From NCBI GenBank assembly GCA_958407465.1, contig CATYIV010000020.1, forward strand, positions 1-38,342: a stretch of 38,342 nt of DNA. The letters run 5' to 3'. The notes beneath the pieces were generated by a model that saw nothing but the letters and a program-made list of their open reading frames with translations, made no database searches and was not told the origin of the DNA. The translations under genes and the position numbers were made by a program. This document shows positions 16,436-24,230 of the stretch, piece after piece. The first letter of the stretch is position 1; every line of letters begins with the position of its first letter. The stretch is from an uncultured Collinsella sp. Its GTDB lineage: Bacteria > Actinomycetota > Coriobacteriia > Coriobacteriales > Coriobacteriaceae.

Positions 16436-17875
16436 ATGTCCGTTAACCCCGCTAGCGTCACCAACCCGCCTGCGCAGTTTCCCGAGGGCTTTGTCTTTGG
16501 CGGCGCCACTGCTGCTTACCAGGTAGAGGGCGAGACCCGCACCCACGGTAAGGGCAAAGTCGCCTGGGACGACTTCTTGGAGGCCCAAGGGCGCTTCTCC
16601 CCCGATCCCGCTTCCGACTTCTACAACCAGTACCCCGTCGATCTGGAACTGTGCGAGGAGTTTGGCATCAACGGCATTCGCCTCTCCATTGCCTGGAGCC
16701 GCATCTTCCCCAACGGCACCGGCGAGATCAACCCCGAGGGCGTGCAGTTCTACCACGATCTCTTCGCCGAGTGCCACAAGCACCACGTTGAGCCGTTTGT
16801 CACGCTGCATCACTTCGACACGCCGCTTGCCCTCTTTGAGAAGGGCGACTTCCTCAACCGCGAGACCATCGATGCCTTTGTGGACTTTGCCACCTTCTGC
16901 TTTAAGGAGTACGCCGACCAGGTGACCTACTGGTTCACCTTTAACGAGATTTGGGCCGATGCCTCCAACACCTACATTGAGGGCACCTTCCCCGGTGGCG
17001 TCAAGGCGCATCTGGCCGAGGCCTTCCAGTGCGAGCACAACATGATGCTCGCCCACGCCAAGGCAGTACTGGCCTTCTACAACGGCGGTTTTAAGGGCAA
17101 GATCGGCGTCATCCAGTCGCTGGAGTTTAAGTACCCGCTCAACGAGAACGACCCCGCCGATATCAAGGCCGCCAACAACGAGCACGTGCTGCAAAACCAG
17201 TTTTTGCTCGACGCCACCTTCCGCGGCGACTACGCGCCCGACACCCTCGAGTGCGCCAACCGTCTGGCCGCCGTCTCGGGCGGCACCATCGAGATCCTAG
17301 ACGAGGATCTGGAAATCATGCGCGAGGCCGCGCTCTACAACGACTACCTGGGCGTTAACAACTACCAGTGCCGTTTTTTGAAGGCTTACGATGGCGAGAA
17401 CGACCTGCACCACAACGGTACGGGCGAGAAGGGCACCGGCCGCTGGCGCGTCAAGGGCATTGGCGAGCACGTGAACAAGCCCGGCATCCCCACCACCGAC
17501 TGGGACTGGATCATCTATCCCGAGGGTCTGTTCGATCTGCTCGTCTACATTAAGCAGCACTACCCCAACTACAAGCAGATCTTCATCACCGAGAACGGCA
17601 TGGGCTACAAAGACCCCTACAAGGACGGTTTTGTGGACGACCAGCCGCGCATCGACTACATCGAGCAGCACCTGCGCTGGTTGCTCAAGGCCATGGAGGT
17701 GGGCGTCAACGTGGGCGGCTACTTCCTGTGGAGCCTGCAGGATCAGTTCTCCTGGACCAATGGCTACAACAAGCGTTACGGCTTCTTCTACGTTGACTTT
17801 GAAACCCAGAAGCGAACGCCCAAGGCAAGCGCATACTGGTATAAGCACGTGGCGCAGACCCGTCGTCTGGACTAG
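16436..17875 (+). CDS. lacG: 6-phospho-beta-galactosidase, module 1
   Basis: Cytoplasmic glycoside hydrolase family 1 enzyme of 479 aa. It cuts lactose-6-phosphate, or another 6-phospho-beta-galactoside, to galactose-6-phosphate and the aglycone. The acid/base is E171 in TFNE and the nucleophile E386 in ITENG. The phosphate-binding set S439, K446 and Y448 in SWTNGYNKRYG has the same spacing as in lactococcal LacG. Trp440 beside it is the residue that marks 6-phospho-beta-galactosidases over glucosidases. The ATG at 16436 is the first in frame after the intercistronic hairpin, with a weak GGAT ribosome site. It is paralogous to 21332-22753. Confidence 0.94.
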   Translation: MSVNPASVTNPPAQFPEGFVFGGATAAYQVEGETRTHGKGKVAWDDFLEAQGRFSPDPASDFYNQYPVDLELCEEFGINGIRLSIAWSRIFPNGTGEINPEGVQFYHDLFAECHKHHVEPFVTLHHFDTPLALFEKGDFLNRETIDAFVDFATFCFKEYADQVTYWFTFNEIWADASNTYIEGTFPGGVKAHLAEAFQCEHNMMLAHAKAVLAFYNGGFKGKIGVIQSLEFKYPLNENDPADIKAANNEHVLQNQFLLDATFRGDYAPDTLECANRLAAVSGGTIEILDEDLEIMREAALYNDYLGVNNYQCRFLKAYDGENDLHHNGTGEKGTGRWRVKGIGEHVNKPGIPTTDWDWIIYPEGLFDLLVYIKQHYPNYKQIFITENGMGYKDPYKDGFVDDQPRIDYIEQHLRWLLKAMEVGVNVGGYFLWSLQDQFSWTNGYNKRYGFFYVDFETQKRTPKASAYWYKHVAQTRRLD

Positions 17876-17967
17876 CTAACGCCATCGGCCGCCGTGACCA
17901 TCACGCTGCCGTGCACCTTACCATTCCCGATCGCATGGGCGCTGCGTCCATGCACCTCTTTCCGTGT

Positions 17968-18030
17968 GGCGGATACGACCTTCCCGGTGGATGCCTCAGC
18001 ATCCTTGGTCGTATCCGCCGTTTTTGTTTT
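17968..18030 (+). terminator. Terminator after lacG, module 1
   Basis: A perfect 13-bp stem, GGCGGATACGACC with GGTCGTATCCGCC, enclosing a second small stem GGATGC/GCATCC, followed by GTTTTTGTTTTT. Confidence 0.92.
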
Positions 18031-18052
18031 TGGGCGGGCTGGACCGCGTTCG

Positions 18053-18195
18053 TTTGTCTCGATCTGTAACATCTGACTCGCTTTTGGCCGTCTAACTGTT
18101 ACAGATCAAGACAAAGATGATGGCTGGGTAGACAAAATCTCGATCTGTAACACCTAGTTGAGTTTTTGGGTCCTAGCTGTTACAGATTTAGACGA
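18053..18195. repeat. Two-unit GATCTGTAACA inverted-repeat element
   Basis: Unit 1 (18053-18115) has 19-bp arms, TTTGTCTCGATCTGTAACA and its complement, with one mismatch. Unit 2 (18138-18195) has 15-bp arms of the same sequence family. A 22-nt linker containing GATGGCTGGGTAG joins them. Positions 18061-18195 match 22933-23067 at 129 of 135 positions with no gaps. No gene is seen in 17876-18210. Confidence 0.85.
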
Positions 18196-18210
18196 ACAGG
18201 CCGAGCACGT

Positions 18211-19269
18211 CTACGCCCGCAGGTCCTTTACGCTGGAACGCTCGACCAGCACACCCGAGACAAGCGTACGGCTTCTGGAGCTCGGAGCTTCTAGGCCCGC
18301 AACGACCTCGTTGAGCGCACGGATGCCCAGCTCGCGGTGGCGAAACTTCACCGACGTCAGAATCGAGTTGGGAATCGTCTTGTAGAGCTCATCGTCGAAG
18401 CCGATCACGGACACGTCGTCGGGCACACTGAGCCCTTTGTTACGTAGAGCCATCATCACGCCGTTTGCCATGCAGTCGTTAGCAGCGAGGACCGCCGTGC
18501 AATCGGGTTTATCGGCAAGCACAAGGCCCGCGGCATAGCCACTATCCGCATTCCAATCGCCTTGCAGAGGCTCGGGCGGCTCAATGCCACGCGCCTCGAG
18601 CGCCGCACGCCAACCTTTCATACGGCACTGGCTCGACAGCGACTCTTCCTTACCAGAGACGAAGTACACGTTCTTGTGCCCGCGATTCAAGAAGTACTCG
18701 CACGCCATACGAGCGCCGCCCTCTTGATCGTCACTGACGGTGGAGCAGGTAGGATGCTCCATCGGCGTAATAATCACCGTCTTGAGGTCTTTCGGCGCCT
18801 CAAAGCTATCAAAGTCATCGACCATCTGACGCAGGTTGAAGATCATGCCATCAACAGGCAGCTGCGACATCCTACGCGCCGCATCGGCAAGAGTCATCTT
18901 CTCACCTCCGCACTTCTTAATCATCGTGAGCGCAAAGCCTCGCTCTTCGGCGGCATCGGCAATACCGTCAATCATGTCCACGGCACCGCCCGACAAGTGG
19001 AACAGCACCACGCCGATGCACCCGTAACGACCCAACTTGAGTGAACGCGCGGCAAAGTTCGCCCGGAACCCAAGCGCCTCCATGGCCGCATGGACCCTAT
19101 CGCGTGTCGACTCTCGCACGCTATCGGGCTCGTTGATCACACGCGAAACCGTCTTGAGAGAAACACCCGCAGCAATCGCCACATCGTTCATTGAGACATT
19201 TTTCTTGTCCATCGTTGCCACTACTTCTCCAGTCGGTTTTGCATCGCTTGTTTTTTTGTGTTCTAGCAT
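18211..19269 (-). CDS. LacI-family regulator of lac module 2
   Basis: Repressor of 352 aa if it starts at ATG 19269 (AGGTAG upstream). An internal ATG at 19212, or GTG at 19221 after GGAGAAG, would give the shorter N-terminus of its paralogs, so the start is uncertain. The helix-turn-helix is VSMNDVAIAAGVSLKTVSRVINE, with the hinge ending AARSL. The sensor domain includes LPVDGMIFNLRQ, LAANDCMANGV and VIGFDDELYK. It is divergent from lacE copy 2. A 26-bp perfect palindrome in the gap is its likely operator. It is the third LacI paralog in the window. Confidence 0.87.
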   Translation of the reverse strand: MLEHKKTSDAKPTGEVVATMDKKNVSMNDVAIAAGVSLKTVSRVINEPDSVRESTRDRVHAAMEALGFRANFAARSLKLGRYGCIGVVLFHLSGGAVDMIDGIADAAEERGFALTMIKKCGGEKMTLADAARRMSQLPVDGMIFNLRQMVDDFDSFEAPKDLKTVIITPMEHPTCSTVSDDQEGGARMACEYFLNRGHKNVYFVSGKEESLSSQCRMKGWRAALEARGIEPPEPLQGDWNADSGYAAGLVLADKPDCTAVLAANDCMANGVMMALRNKGLSVPDDVSVIGFDDELYKTIPNSILTSVKFRHRELGIRALNEVVAGLEAPSSRSRTLVSGVLVERSSVKDLRA

Positions 19270-19335
19270 ACACTACCTGCCTGACTGATAAATCAGCCGT
19301 TTATCGGACGATATCGACCGTTCACCTGTAAATCC

Positions 19336-19364
19336 TTGTTGCTCTTCGAAAAATGTCTTACGTT
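19336..19364 (+). promoter_or_regulatory. Possible promoter of lacE copy 2
   Basis: TTGTTG (19336-19341), 17-bp spacer, TACGTT (19359-19364). The -10 box is poor but overlaps the first operator half-site. ACCGTTCAC lies just upstream at 19317-19325. Confidence 0.35.
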
Positions 19365-19397
19365 GTCATTAACGAAATGACAACGTTGTCATTTCGT
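19360..19397 (+). promoter_or_regulatory. LacI operator of lac module 2
   Basis: A perfect 26-bp palindrome spans 19372-19397, with core ATG-ACA-ACGT-TGT-CAT at 19377-19392. The 11-mer ACGTTGTCATT occurs here and again 23 bp upstream (19360-19370), giving a tandem partial site about two helical turns away. Confidence 0.75.
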
Positions 19398-19497
19398 AAT
19401 GCCTTCCTTGAGCAGGAAGGTTTCCGGGCAGTCCTGACCATCCATCGACGACCAGTTCCATCCACATGCATCGCGCATCAAGTAGCAAAGGAGCTCT

Positions 19498-21255
19498 ATG
19501 GACGCCATCGTAAAGATGCTCGAGAAGCATCAACCGTTCTTCGAGAAGATCTCGAGGAACATCTACCTCCAGGCCATCAAAGACGGATTCCTTGGGTGCA
19601 TGCCCATCGTCCTTACCTCTTCGATCTTTCTGCTGATCGCCACCCTTCCCGGCGTAGTTGGCATCACGCTGCCCCAGCCGCTCATCGACTGGTGCAACAA
19701 GCTGTACAACTTCACCATGGGCGTCATGGGCATCATGGTTGCCGGCACCACCGCCAAGAACTTCACGGCTTCCATGAACCGTCGCATGCCCGCCGGCAAG
19801 GTGCTCAACGACGGCTCCACCATGGTTGCCGCCCAGTGCAGCATGCTGCTGCTCGCTGTTACGCAGTTCACCACCAAGTTCAACGGCTCCGAGCTTTCTG
19901 TCTTCGATTGCACCAGCATGGGTACGCGCGGTCTGTTCTCGGCCTATATCGCCGCGTTCATTACCGTGTGGGTCTATAAGTTCTGCGTCTCGCGCGATCT
20001 GACCATTAAGCTGCCCAAGGAGGTCCCGGGCGCCATCGCTCAGAACTTCCGTGACATCATCCCCTTCGGTGGCACTGTCATCATCTGCGGCATCATCGAT
20101 GTGGTTGTGCGCAACCTCATGGGCGTTCCGTTCTCCGAGCTGCTCATCAAGCTGCTCTCCCCGCTCTTCACTGCAGCAGAGACCTACCCCGGACTCATCC
20201 TTATTCAGGCAGCCACCGCGTTCTTCTGGTTCATCGGCGTCCACGGCCCCTCGATCGTCCAGCCGGGCATCGACCCCATCCGTCTTGCCAACCAGGCCGA
20301 GAACCTGCAGGTTCTGCTGGCCGGTGGTCACCCCGCCCACTCCCTCACCTTCAACATGTCGCTCGTGGGTGAGTTCGGCGGCACCGGCGCCACGTTCATC
20401 GTGCCGCTTCTGCTGATTCTCTTTATGAAGTCCAAGCAGCTCAAAGCCGTCGGTAAGGCCTCGATCGTTCCTGTTGCCTTCGCCGTCAACGAACCGCTGC
20501 TCTTTGGCGCGCCCATGATCCTCAACCCCTACATGCTCATCCCCTTTGTTGCCGCCGGCTGCGTCAACGTAAGTGTTGCCAAGTTCTTTATCGACAACGT
20601 GGGCATGAACGGCTTCTCCTTCGTGGTGCCTTGGGCTACCCCTGCCCCCATCGGCATTTTCATCACCACAAACTTCCAGCTTATCGCCCTGGTGTTTGTC
20701 GCAGTCATCATCTTGCTGGACGCCATCATCTACCTGCCGTTCTTGAAGGCATACGATAAGCTGCTCTGCGACCAGGAGGCCGAGCGCGCCGCCGAGCTGG
20801 GCCTTGAGTCCGATGGTGCTGCCACCATCGCCGCCAGCACCTCTGCGCCCGCTGTCGAGCAGACCGCCGCTGCCGCCGACAGCAAGCCTGTCGCCGATCA
20901 GCCCGAGCCCGCCTCCGACGCATCCGCTAAGAAGGATGTCGATGGCCTGAAGGTCCTCGTCCTGTGCGCCGGCGCCGGCACCTCTGCCATGCTTGCCAAC
21001 GCCATCAAGGAAGGTGCCGCACAGACCGGAGAGAACATCGCTTCCTCCGCAGGCGCCTATGGCCAGCACACTGCCATCATGGATCAGTACGACGTTATCG
21101 TGCTTGCCCCGCAGGTCCGTAGCTACTACAACGACATGAAGGCCGACACCGATCGCCTGGGCATTAAGCTGCTCGCTCCGCGCGGTAAGGAATATATCGA
21201 CCTTACCCGCGACCCCGCTGGCGCCATCAAGTGGCTCCGCGAGAACCTCGACTAG
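19498..21255 (+). CDS. lacE: PTS lactose-class IIBC, module 2
   Basis: Membrane PTS transporter of 585 aa, same architecture as the module 1 protein. A IIC domain (to about residue 430) has GVHGPSIVQPGI and NEPLLFGAPMILNP, then a linker rich in Ala, Asp and Pro. The IIB domain has active-site C490 in KVLVLCAGAGTSAM. The ATG at 19498 follows AAGGAG. Overall similarity to the module 1 protein is moderate by eye, well below that of the two LacG proteins, so the duplication is old or the transporters were selected for different sugars. No IIA is adjacent. Confidence 0.92.
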   Translation: MDAIVKMLEKHQPFFEKISRNIYLQAIKDGFLGCMPIVLTSSIFLLIATLPGVVGITLPQPLIDWCNKLYNFTMGVMGIMVAGTTAKNFTASMNRRMPAGKVLNDGSTMVAAQCSMLLLAVTQFTTKFNGSELSVFDCTSMGTRGLFSAYIAAFITVWVYKFCVSRDLTIKLPKEVPGAIAQNFRDIIPFGGTVIICGIIDVVVRNLMGVPFSELLIKLLSPLFTAAETYPGLILIQAATAFFWFIGVHGPSIVQPGIDPIRLANQAENLQVLLAGGHPAHSLTFNMSLVGEFGGTGATFIVPLLLILFMKSKQLKAVGKASIVPVAFAVNEPLLFGAPMILNPYMLIPFVAAGCVNVSVAKFFIDNVGMNGFSFVVPWATPAPIGIFITTNFQLIALVFVAVIILLDAIIYLPFLKAYDKLLCDQEAERAAELGLESDGAATIAASTSAPAVEQTAAAADSKPVADQPEPASDASAKKDVDGLKVLVLCAGAGTSAMLANAIKEGAAQTGENIASSAGAYGQHTAIMDQYDVIVLAPQVRSYYNDMKADTDRLGIKLLAPRGKEYIDLTRDPAGAIKWLRENLD

Positions 21256-21270
21256 TTTCCTCCCTCTGTT

Positions 21271-21297
21271 GGTGCCCGGATTCCCGGTTCGGGCACC
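21271..21297 (+). terminator. Intercistronic hairpin between lacE and lacG, module 2
   Basis: Stem GGTGCCCG / CGGGCACC around 11 nt, followed by TCT. It is a weak terminator or processing signal and is positioned like 16380-16411 in module 1. Confidence 0.55.
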
Positions 21298-21331
21298 TCT
21301 CCCTATTCGTATCCCACAGAAAGGATGACTC

Positions 21332-22753
21332 ATGACCAACCCCATGCAGTTCCCCGACGGCTTTGTGTTTGGCGGCGCCACCGCTGCTTACCAGGTTGAG
21401 GGCGAGACCCGCACGCACGGCAAGGGCAAAGTGCCCTGGGACGATTTCCTGGCAGCCCAGGGTCGCTTCTCCCCCGATCCCGCAAGCGACTTCTACAACA
21501 AGTACCCGGTCGATATCGACTTGTGCCAGCGCTTCGGCATTAACGGCATTCGCGTCTCCATCGCTTGGAGCCGCATCTTCCCCAGTGGCACCGGCGAGAT
21601 TAACCCCGAGGGTGTCGCTTTCTATCACGAGCTTTTCGCCGCCTGCAACAAAGCTGGCGTTATCCCCTATGTCACGCTCGATCACTTTGATACGCCCGAG
21701 GCCTTTTACCAGAACGGCGGCGAGGGTTTCCTGACGCGCACGACGATCGACGCCTTTGTCGAGTACGCCAAGTTCTGCTTTGCCGAGTTCACCGAGGTCA
21801 AGCACTGGTTTACCTTTAACGAGATTCCCGCAACCGCCGAGGGCAGCTTTATCGTCGGCAACTGGCCGCACGGCGAGAAGTACCGCCTGGACAAGGCCTT
21901 CCAGCTCATGCACAACATGATGGTGGCCCACGCCAAGGCTGTCGTCGCCTTCCATGAGGGCGGCTTTGAGGGCGAGATCGGCATTGTCCAGAACCTGGAG
22001 CCCAAGTATCCCCTCGACCCCAACAACGCCGCCGACTGCGAGGCGGCTCGTATGGCCGACGTCATCAACAATCGCTGGGTACTCGACGCCACCTTCCGCG
22101 GCCACTATGCAGCCGACACCATGGAGGCCGCGACCAAGCTGGCCCATATCGCCGGCGGCGAGCTCGACGTCCGCGACGAGGACATCGCCGCGTTGACCGC
22201 CGCGCTCCCCTACAACGATTGCTTGGGCGTCAACACCTACAAGTGCCAGTTTCTGCGTGCCGCCGAGGGCGAAAACGACATCAACCACAATGGCACCGGC
22301 GACAAGGGCTCCTCGCGCTGGTTCCTCAAGGGCGTGGGCGAGGCATGCGTGCGCGAAGGCGTTCCCACGACCGATTGGGACTGGATCATCTATCCCGAGG
22401 GCCTGTACGACCTGTTGCTCCGCATTAAGAACGATTACCCCAACTACAAAAAGATCTACATCACCGAGAACGGCATGGGCTATAAGGACGACTTCGAGGA
22501 CGGCTTTATCGACGACGCCCCTCGCATCGACTATATGCGTCAGCATCTCGCGTGGATCCTCAAGGCGATCGACGGCGGCGTGAACGTCGACGGTTACTTT
22601 GTGTGGTCGCTGCAGGACCAGTTCTCCTGGACCAACGGCTATAACAAACGTTACGGCCTGTTCTACATCGACTTTGAGACCCAGAAGCGCTATCCCAAGG
22701 CGAGCGCGTACTGGTACAAGAACGTCGCGGAGACCGGCCTGCTCATGGCCTAA
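21332..22753 (+). CDS. lacG: 6-phospho-beta-galactosidase, module 2
   Basis: GH1 enzyme of 473 aa, closely similar to the module 1 LacG along its length. The acid/base is E164 in TFNE and the nucleophile E379 in ITENG, 215 residues apart as in module 1. The SWTNGYNKRYG block with Ser, Trp, Lys and Tyr is intact, so a 6-phospho-beta-galactosidase role is expected. The ATG at 21332 has AAAGGATG upstream. Clear differences lie in the segment after TFNE (IPATAEGSFIVGNWPHG versus IWADASNTYIEGTFPGG), near the active-site entrance, which may reflect a different aglycone. Confidence 0.93.
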   Translation: MTNPMQFPDGFVFGGATAAYQVEGETRTHGKGKVPWDDFLAAQGRFSPDPASDFYNKYPVDIDLCQRFGINGIRVSIAWSRIFPSGTGEINPEGVAFYHELFAACNKAGVIPYVTLDHFDTPEAFYQNGGEGFLTRTTIDAFVEYAKFCFAEFTEVKHWFTFNEIPATAEGSFIVGNWPHGEKYRLDKAFQLMHNMMVAHAKAVVAFHEGGFEGEIGIVQNLEPKYPLDPNNAADCEAARMADVINNRWVLDATFRGHYAADTMEAATKLAHIAGGELDVRDEDIAALTAALPYNDCLGVNTYKCQFLRAAEGENDINHNGTGDKGSSRWFLKGVGEACVREGVPTTDWDWIIYPEGLYDLLLRIKNDYPNYKKIYITENGMGYKDDFEDGFIDDAPRIDYMRQHLAWILKAIDGGVNVDGYFVWSLQDQFSWTNGYNKRYGLFYIDFETQKRYPKASAYWYKNVAETGLLMA

Positions 22754-22775
22754 TTCAAGCCGCATACCCCCTGTC

Positions 22776-22823
22776 GGCCGCATGTGAAATCCTCCACGGG
22801 TTCGCATGCGGCCTTTTTGTTTT
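22776..22823 (+). terminator. Terminator after lacG, module 2
   Basis: Stem GGCCGCATG / CATGCGGCC around 20 nt, followed by TTTTTGTTTT. Confidence 0.88.
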
Positions 22824-22843
22824 GGCTCGGCCCGATCAGGCCA

Positions 22844-23140
22844 TTTGTCTCGATCTGTAACATCTAGCAGGGATTTTCGGCCCCAATTGTTACAAATTGA
22901 GATGAACGGGGGCACCCGGTTCGAAATGTCTAGATCTGTAACATCTGATTCGCTTTTGGCCGTCTAACTGTTACAGATCGAGACAAAGATGATGGCTGGG
23001 TAGACAAAATCTCGATCTGTAACATCTAGTCGAGTTTTTGGGTCCTAGCTGTTACAGATTGAGACAAATGCACAGGACAATCCCCCCAATCTGTAACATC
23101 TGGTTGGTGATTTCACCCCTACCTGTCACAGGTTGAGACA
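22844..23140. repeat. Four-unit GATCTGTAACA inverted-repeat array
   Basis: Four units at 22844-22906, 22927-22987, 23010-23068 and 23088-23140. Each is about 55-63 bp and made of a TTTGTCTCGATCTGTAACA-type arm, about 25 variable bases, and the complementary arm. The second and third units plus linker match the two-unit element after lacG 1 (129 of 135 positions). The first and last are more degraded. It occupies most of the 22754-23259 gap, which has no gene. Confidence 0.85.
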
Positions 23141-23259
23141 ATTTGATAGTGGAGTCCTCATTTACGCGTCATATCGCGTAGCGCTCACGCGTTGATTCCC
23201 CACAATGACAGGAGGTAAAAGTCCTCCCGCATCGCCTGTTGGCAATCCCATAGCGTTAG

Positions 23260-24024
23260 CTAGCAGATGACCTGCGTGTGTTCCTCGATGGCGGCGCGAT
23301 TCTCGGCGGCGATGCCCGGCTCGCACACCACGGCGTCCAAGCTGTCCAGGCGGCAGAAGGTGTAGAAGTCGCGCTTGCCGATCTTGCTTGAATCGGCGAT
23401 CAAGTAGCGCGAGTCTGCCTTGCTAAAGGCGAGCTGCTGGATACGGCCCTCGTCCATATTGGACGTAGACACATCGCCATCCAGAATGCCGTTGGCGCCG
23501 ATAAACGCCGCGTCGATGCCCAGCGCACGCAGGGTATCCTCGGCCGTTGGTCCCACAAAAGCGGCGGTGCGGCGACGGTACATGCCGCCTACCAGGCACA
23601 GGTCACAGTCCTCGCGCGGCTCGAGCAGGTTAAAGACCGAAAGCGAGTTAGTCACGATGCGCAGGCGAAACGCCGGCAGCATCGAGGCCATCTGCTCCAC
23701 CGTAGTACCCGTGCCCAAAAAGATGGTCGAGCCTTCCTCGATAAGCTCCACAGAACGGCGCGCGATCTGCAGCTTTTCCTCGGCATGCTTGGTGCGCTTT
23801 TCGCTGTGCGAATACTCATGGCGCAACATAGCATGTGGACGGCCCTGCGCACTACGGGCGCCGCCGTGCACGCGTTCGATCTCGCCCAGGCTCGCAAGCT
23901 CCTCAAGGTCACGACGGATCGTCATATCCGAGACACCTAACGCATCCGAAATCTCCTTGACCGAGACCGTTCCCTGTTCCTCGAGCAGCTGCCGAACCTT
24001 ATCCTGTCGCTCTGCCTTAATCAC
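23260..24024 (-). CDS. lacR: DeoR-family repressor, LacR-like
   Basis: Repressor of 254 aa, the length of lactococcal LacR, which is released by tagatose-6-phosphate. The helix-turn-helix is VSVKEISDALGVSDMTIRRDL, followed by IERVHGGARS. The sensor domain starts near residue 95 with GSTIFLGTGTTVEQMA and includes LVGGMYRRRTAAFVGP. The start is GTG at 24024 with GAGGAT seven bases upstream. It is divergent from galM. A CAAACA-N4-CGAACA site 36 bp before its start, like those before lacA, lacF and the aldolase, suggests autoregulation and control of the tagatose genes. The other DeoR protein at 1255-2058 could share the sites. Confidence 0.8.
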   Translation of the reverse strand: MIKAERQDKVRQLLEEQGTVSVKEISDALGVSDMTIRRDLEELASLGEIERVHGGARSAQGRPHAMLRHEYSHSEKRTKHAEEKLQIARRSVELIEEGSTIFLGTGTTVEQMASMLPAFRLRIVTNSLSVFNLLEPREDCDLCLVGGMYRRRTAAFVGPTAEDTLRALGIDAAFIGANGILDGDVSTSNMDEGRIQQLAFSKADSRYLIADSSKIGKRDFYTFCRLDSLDAVVCEPGIAAENRAAIEEHTQVIC

Positions 24025-24059
24025 GATGAATCCTCGCCGTTCTTTGCGCGCATATCATT

Positions 24060-24075
24060 CAAACAGTAACGAACA
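24060..24075 (+). promoter_or_regulatory. Candidate LacR/DeoR operator upstream of lacR
   Basis: CAAACA-GTAA-CGAACA, 36 bp from the lacR start, in the same orientation to its gene as the other three sites. The first half-site differs from TGAACA in two bases. Confidence 0.5.
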
Positions 24076-24230
24076 AATTGTATCAGACTCGTGCGCGTCA
24101 AAAATGAATGCCCGCACAGCTCCAATCATCACTTTTTTGAGAAAAATACCCCCTGCTTTAGTGGTGTGTAGTGATAATCTCGCCTGTTCGCGCTACAGTT
24201 TGTCCGAAATATCTCGATGTTAGGAACCAA

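Noticed and set aside
19369..21381. Minus-strand open frame of 670 codons across lacE copy 2
   Set aside because: It is antisense to a motif-complete PTS IIBC. Similar antisense frames at 21227-22915 and 24129-25436 have the same origin in codon bias.
22844..23140. CRISPR array
   Set aside because: The repeated units are inverted-repeat hairpins with irregular spacing and similar centres, not direct repeats with unique spacers, and no cas gene is near.
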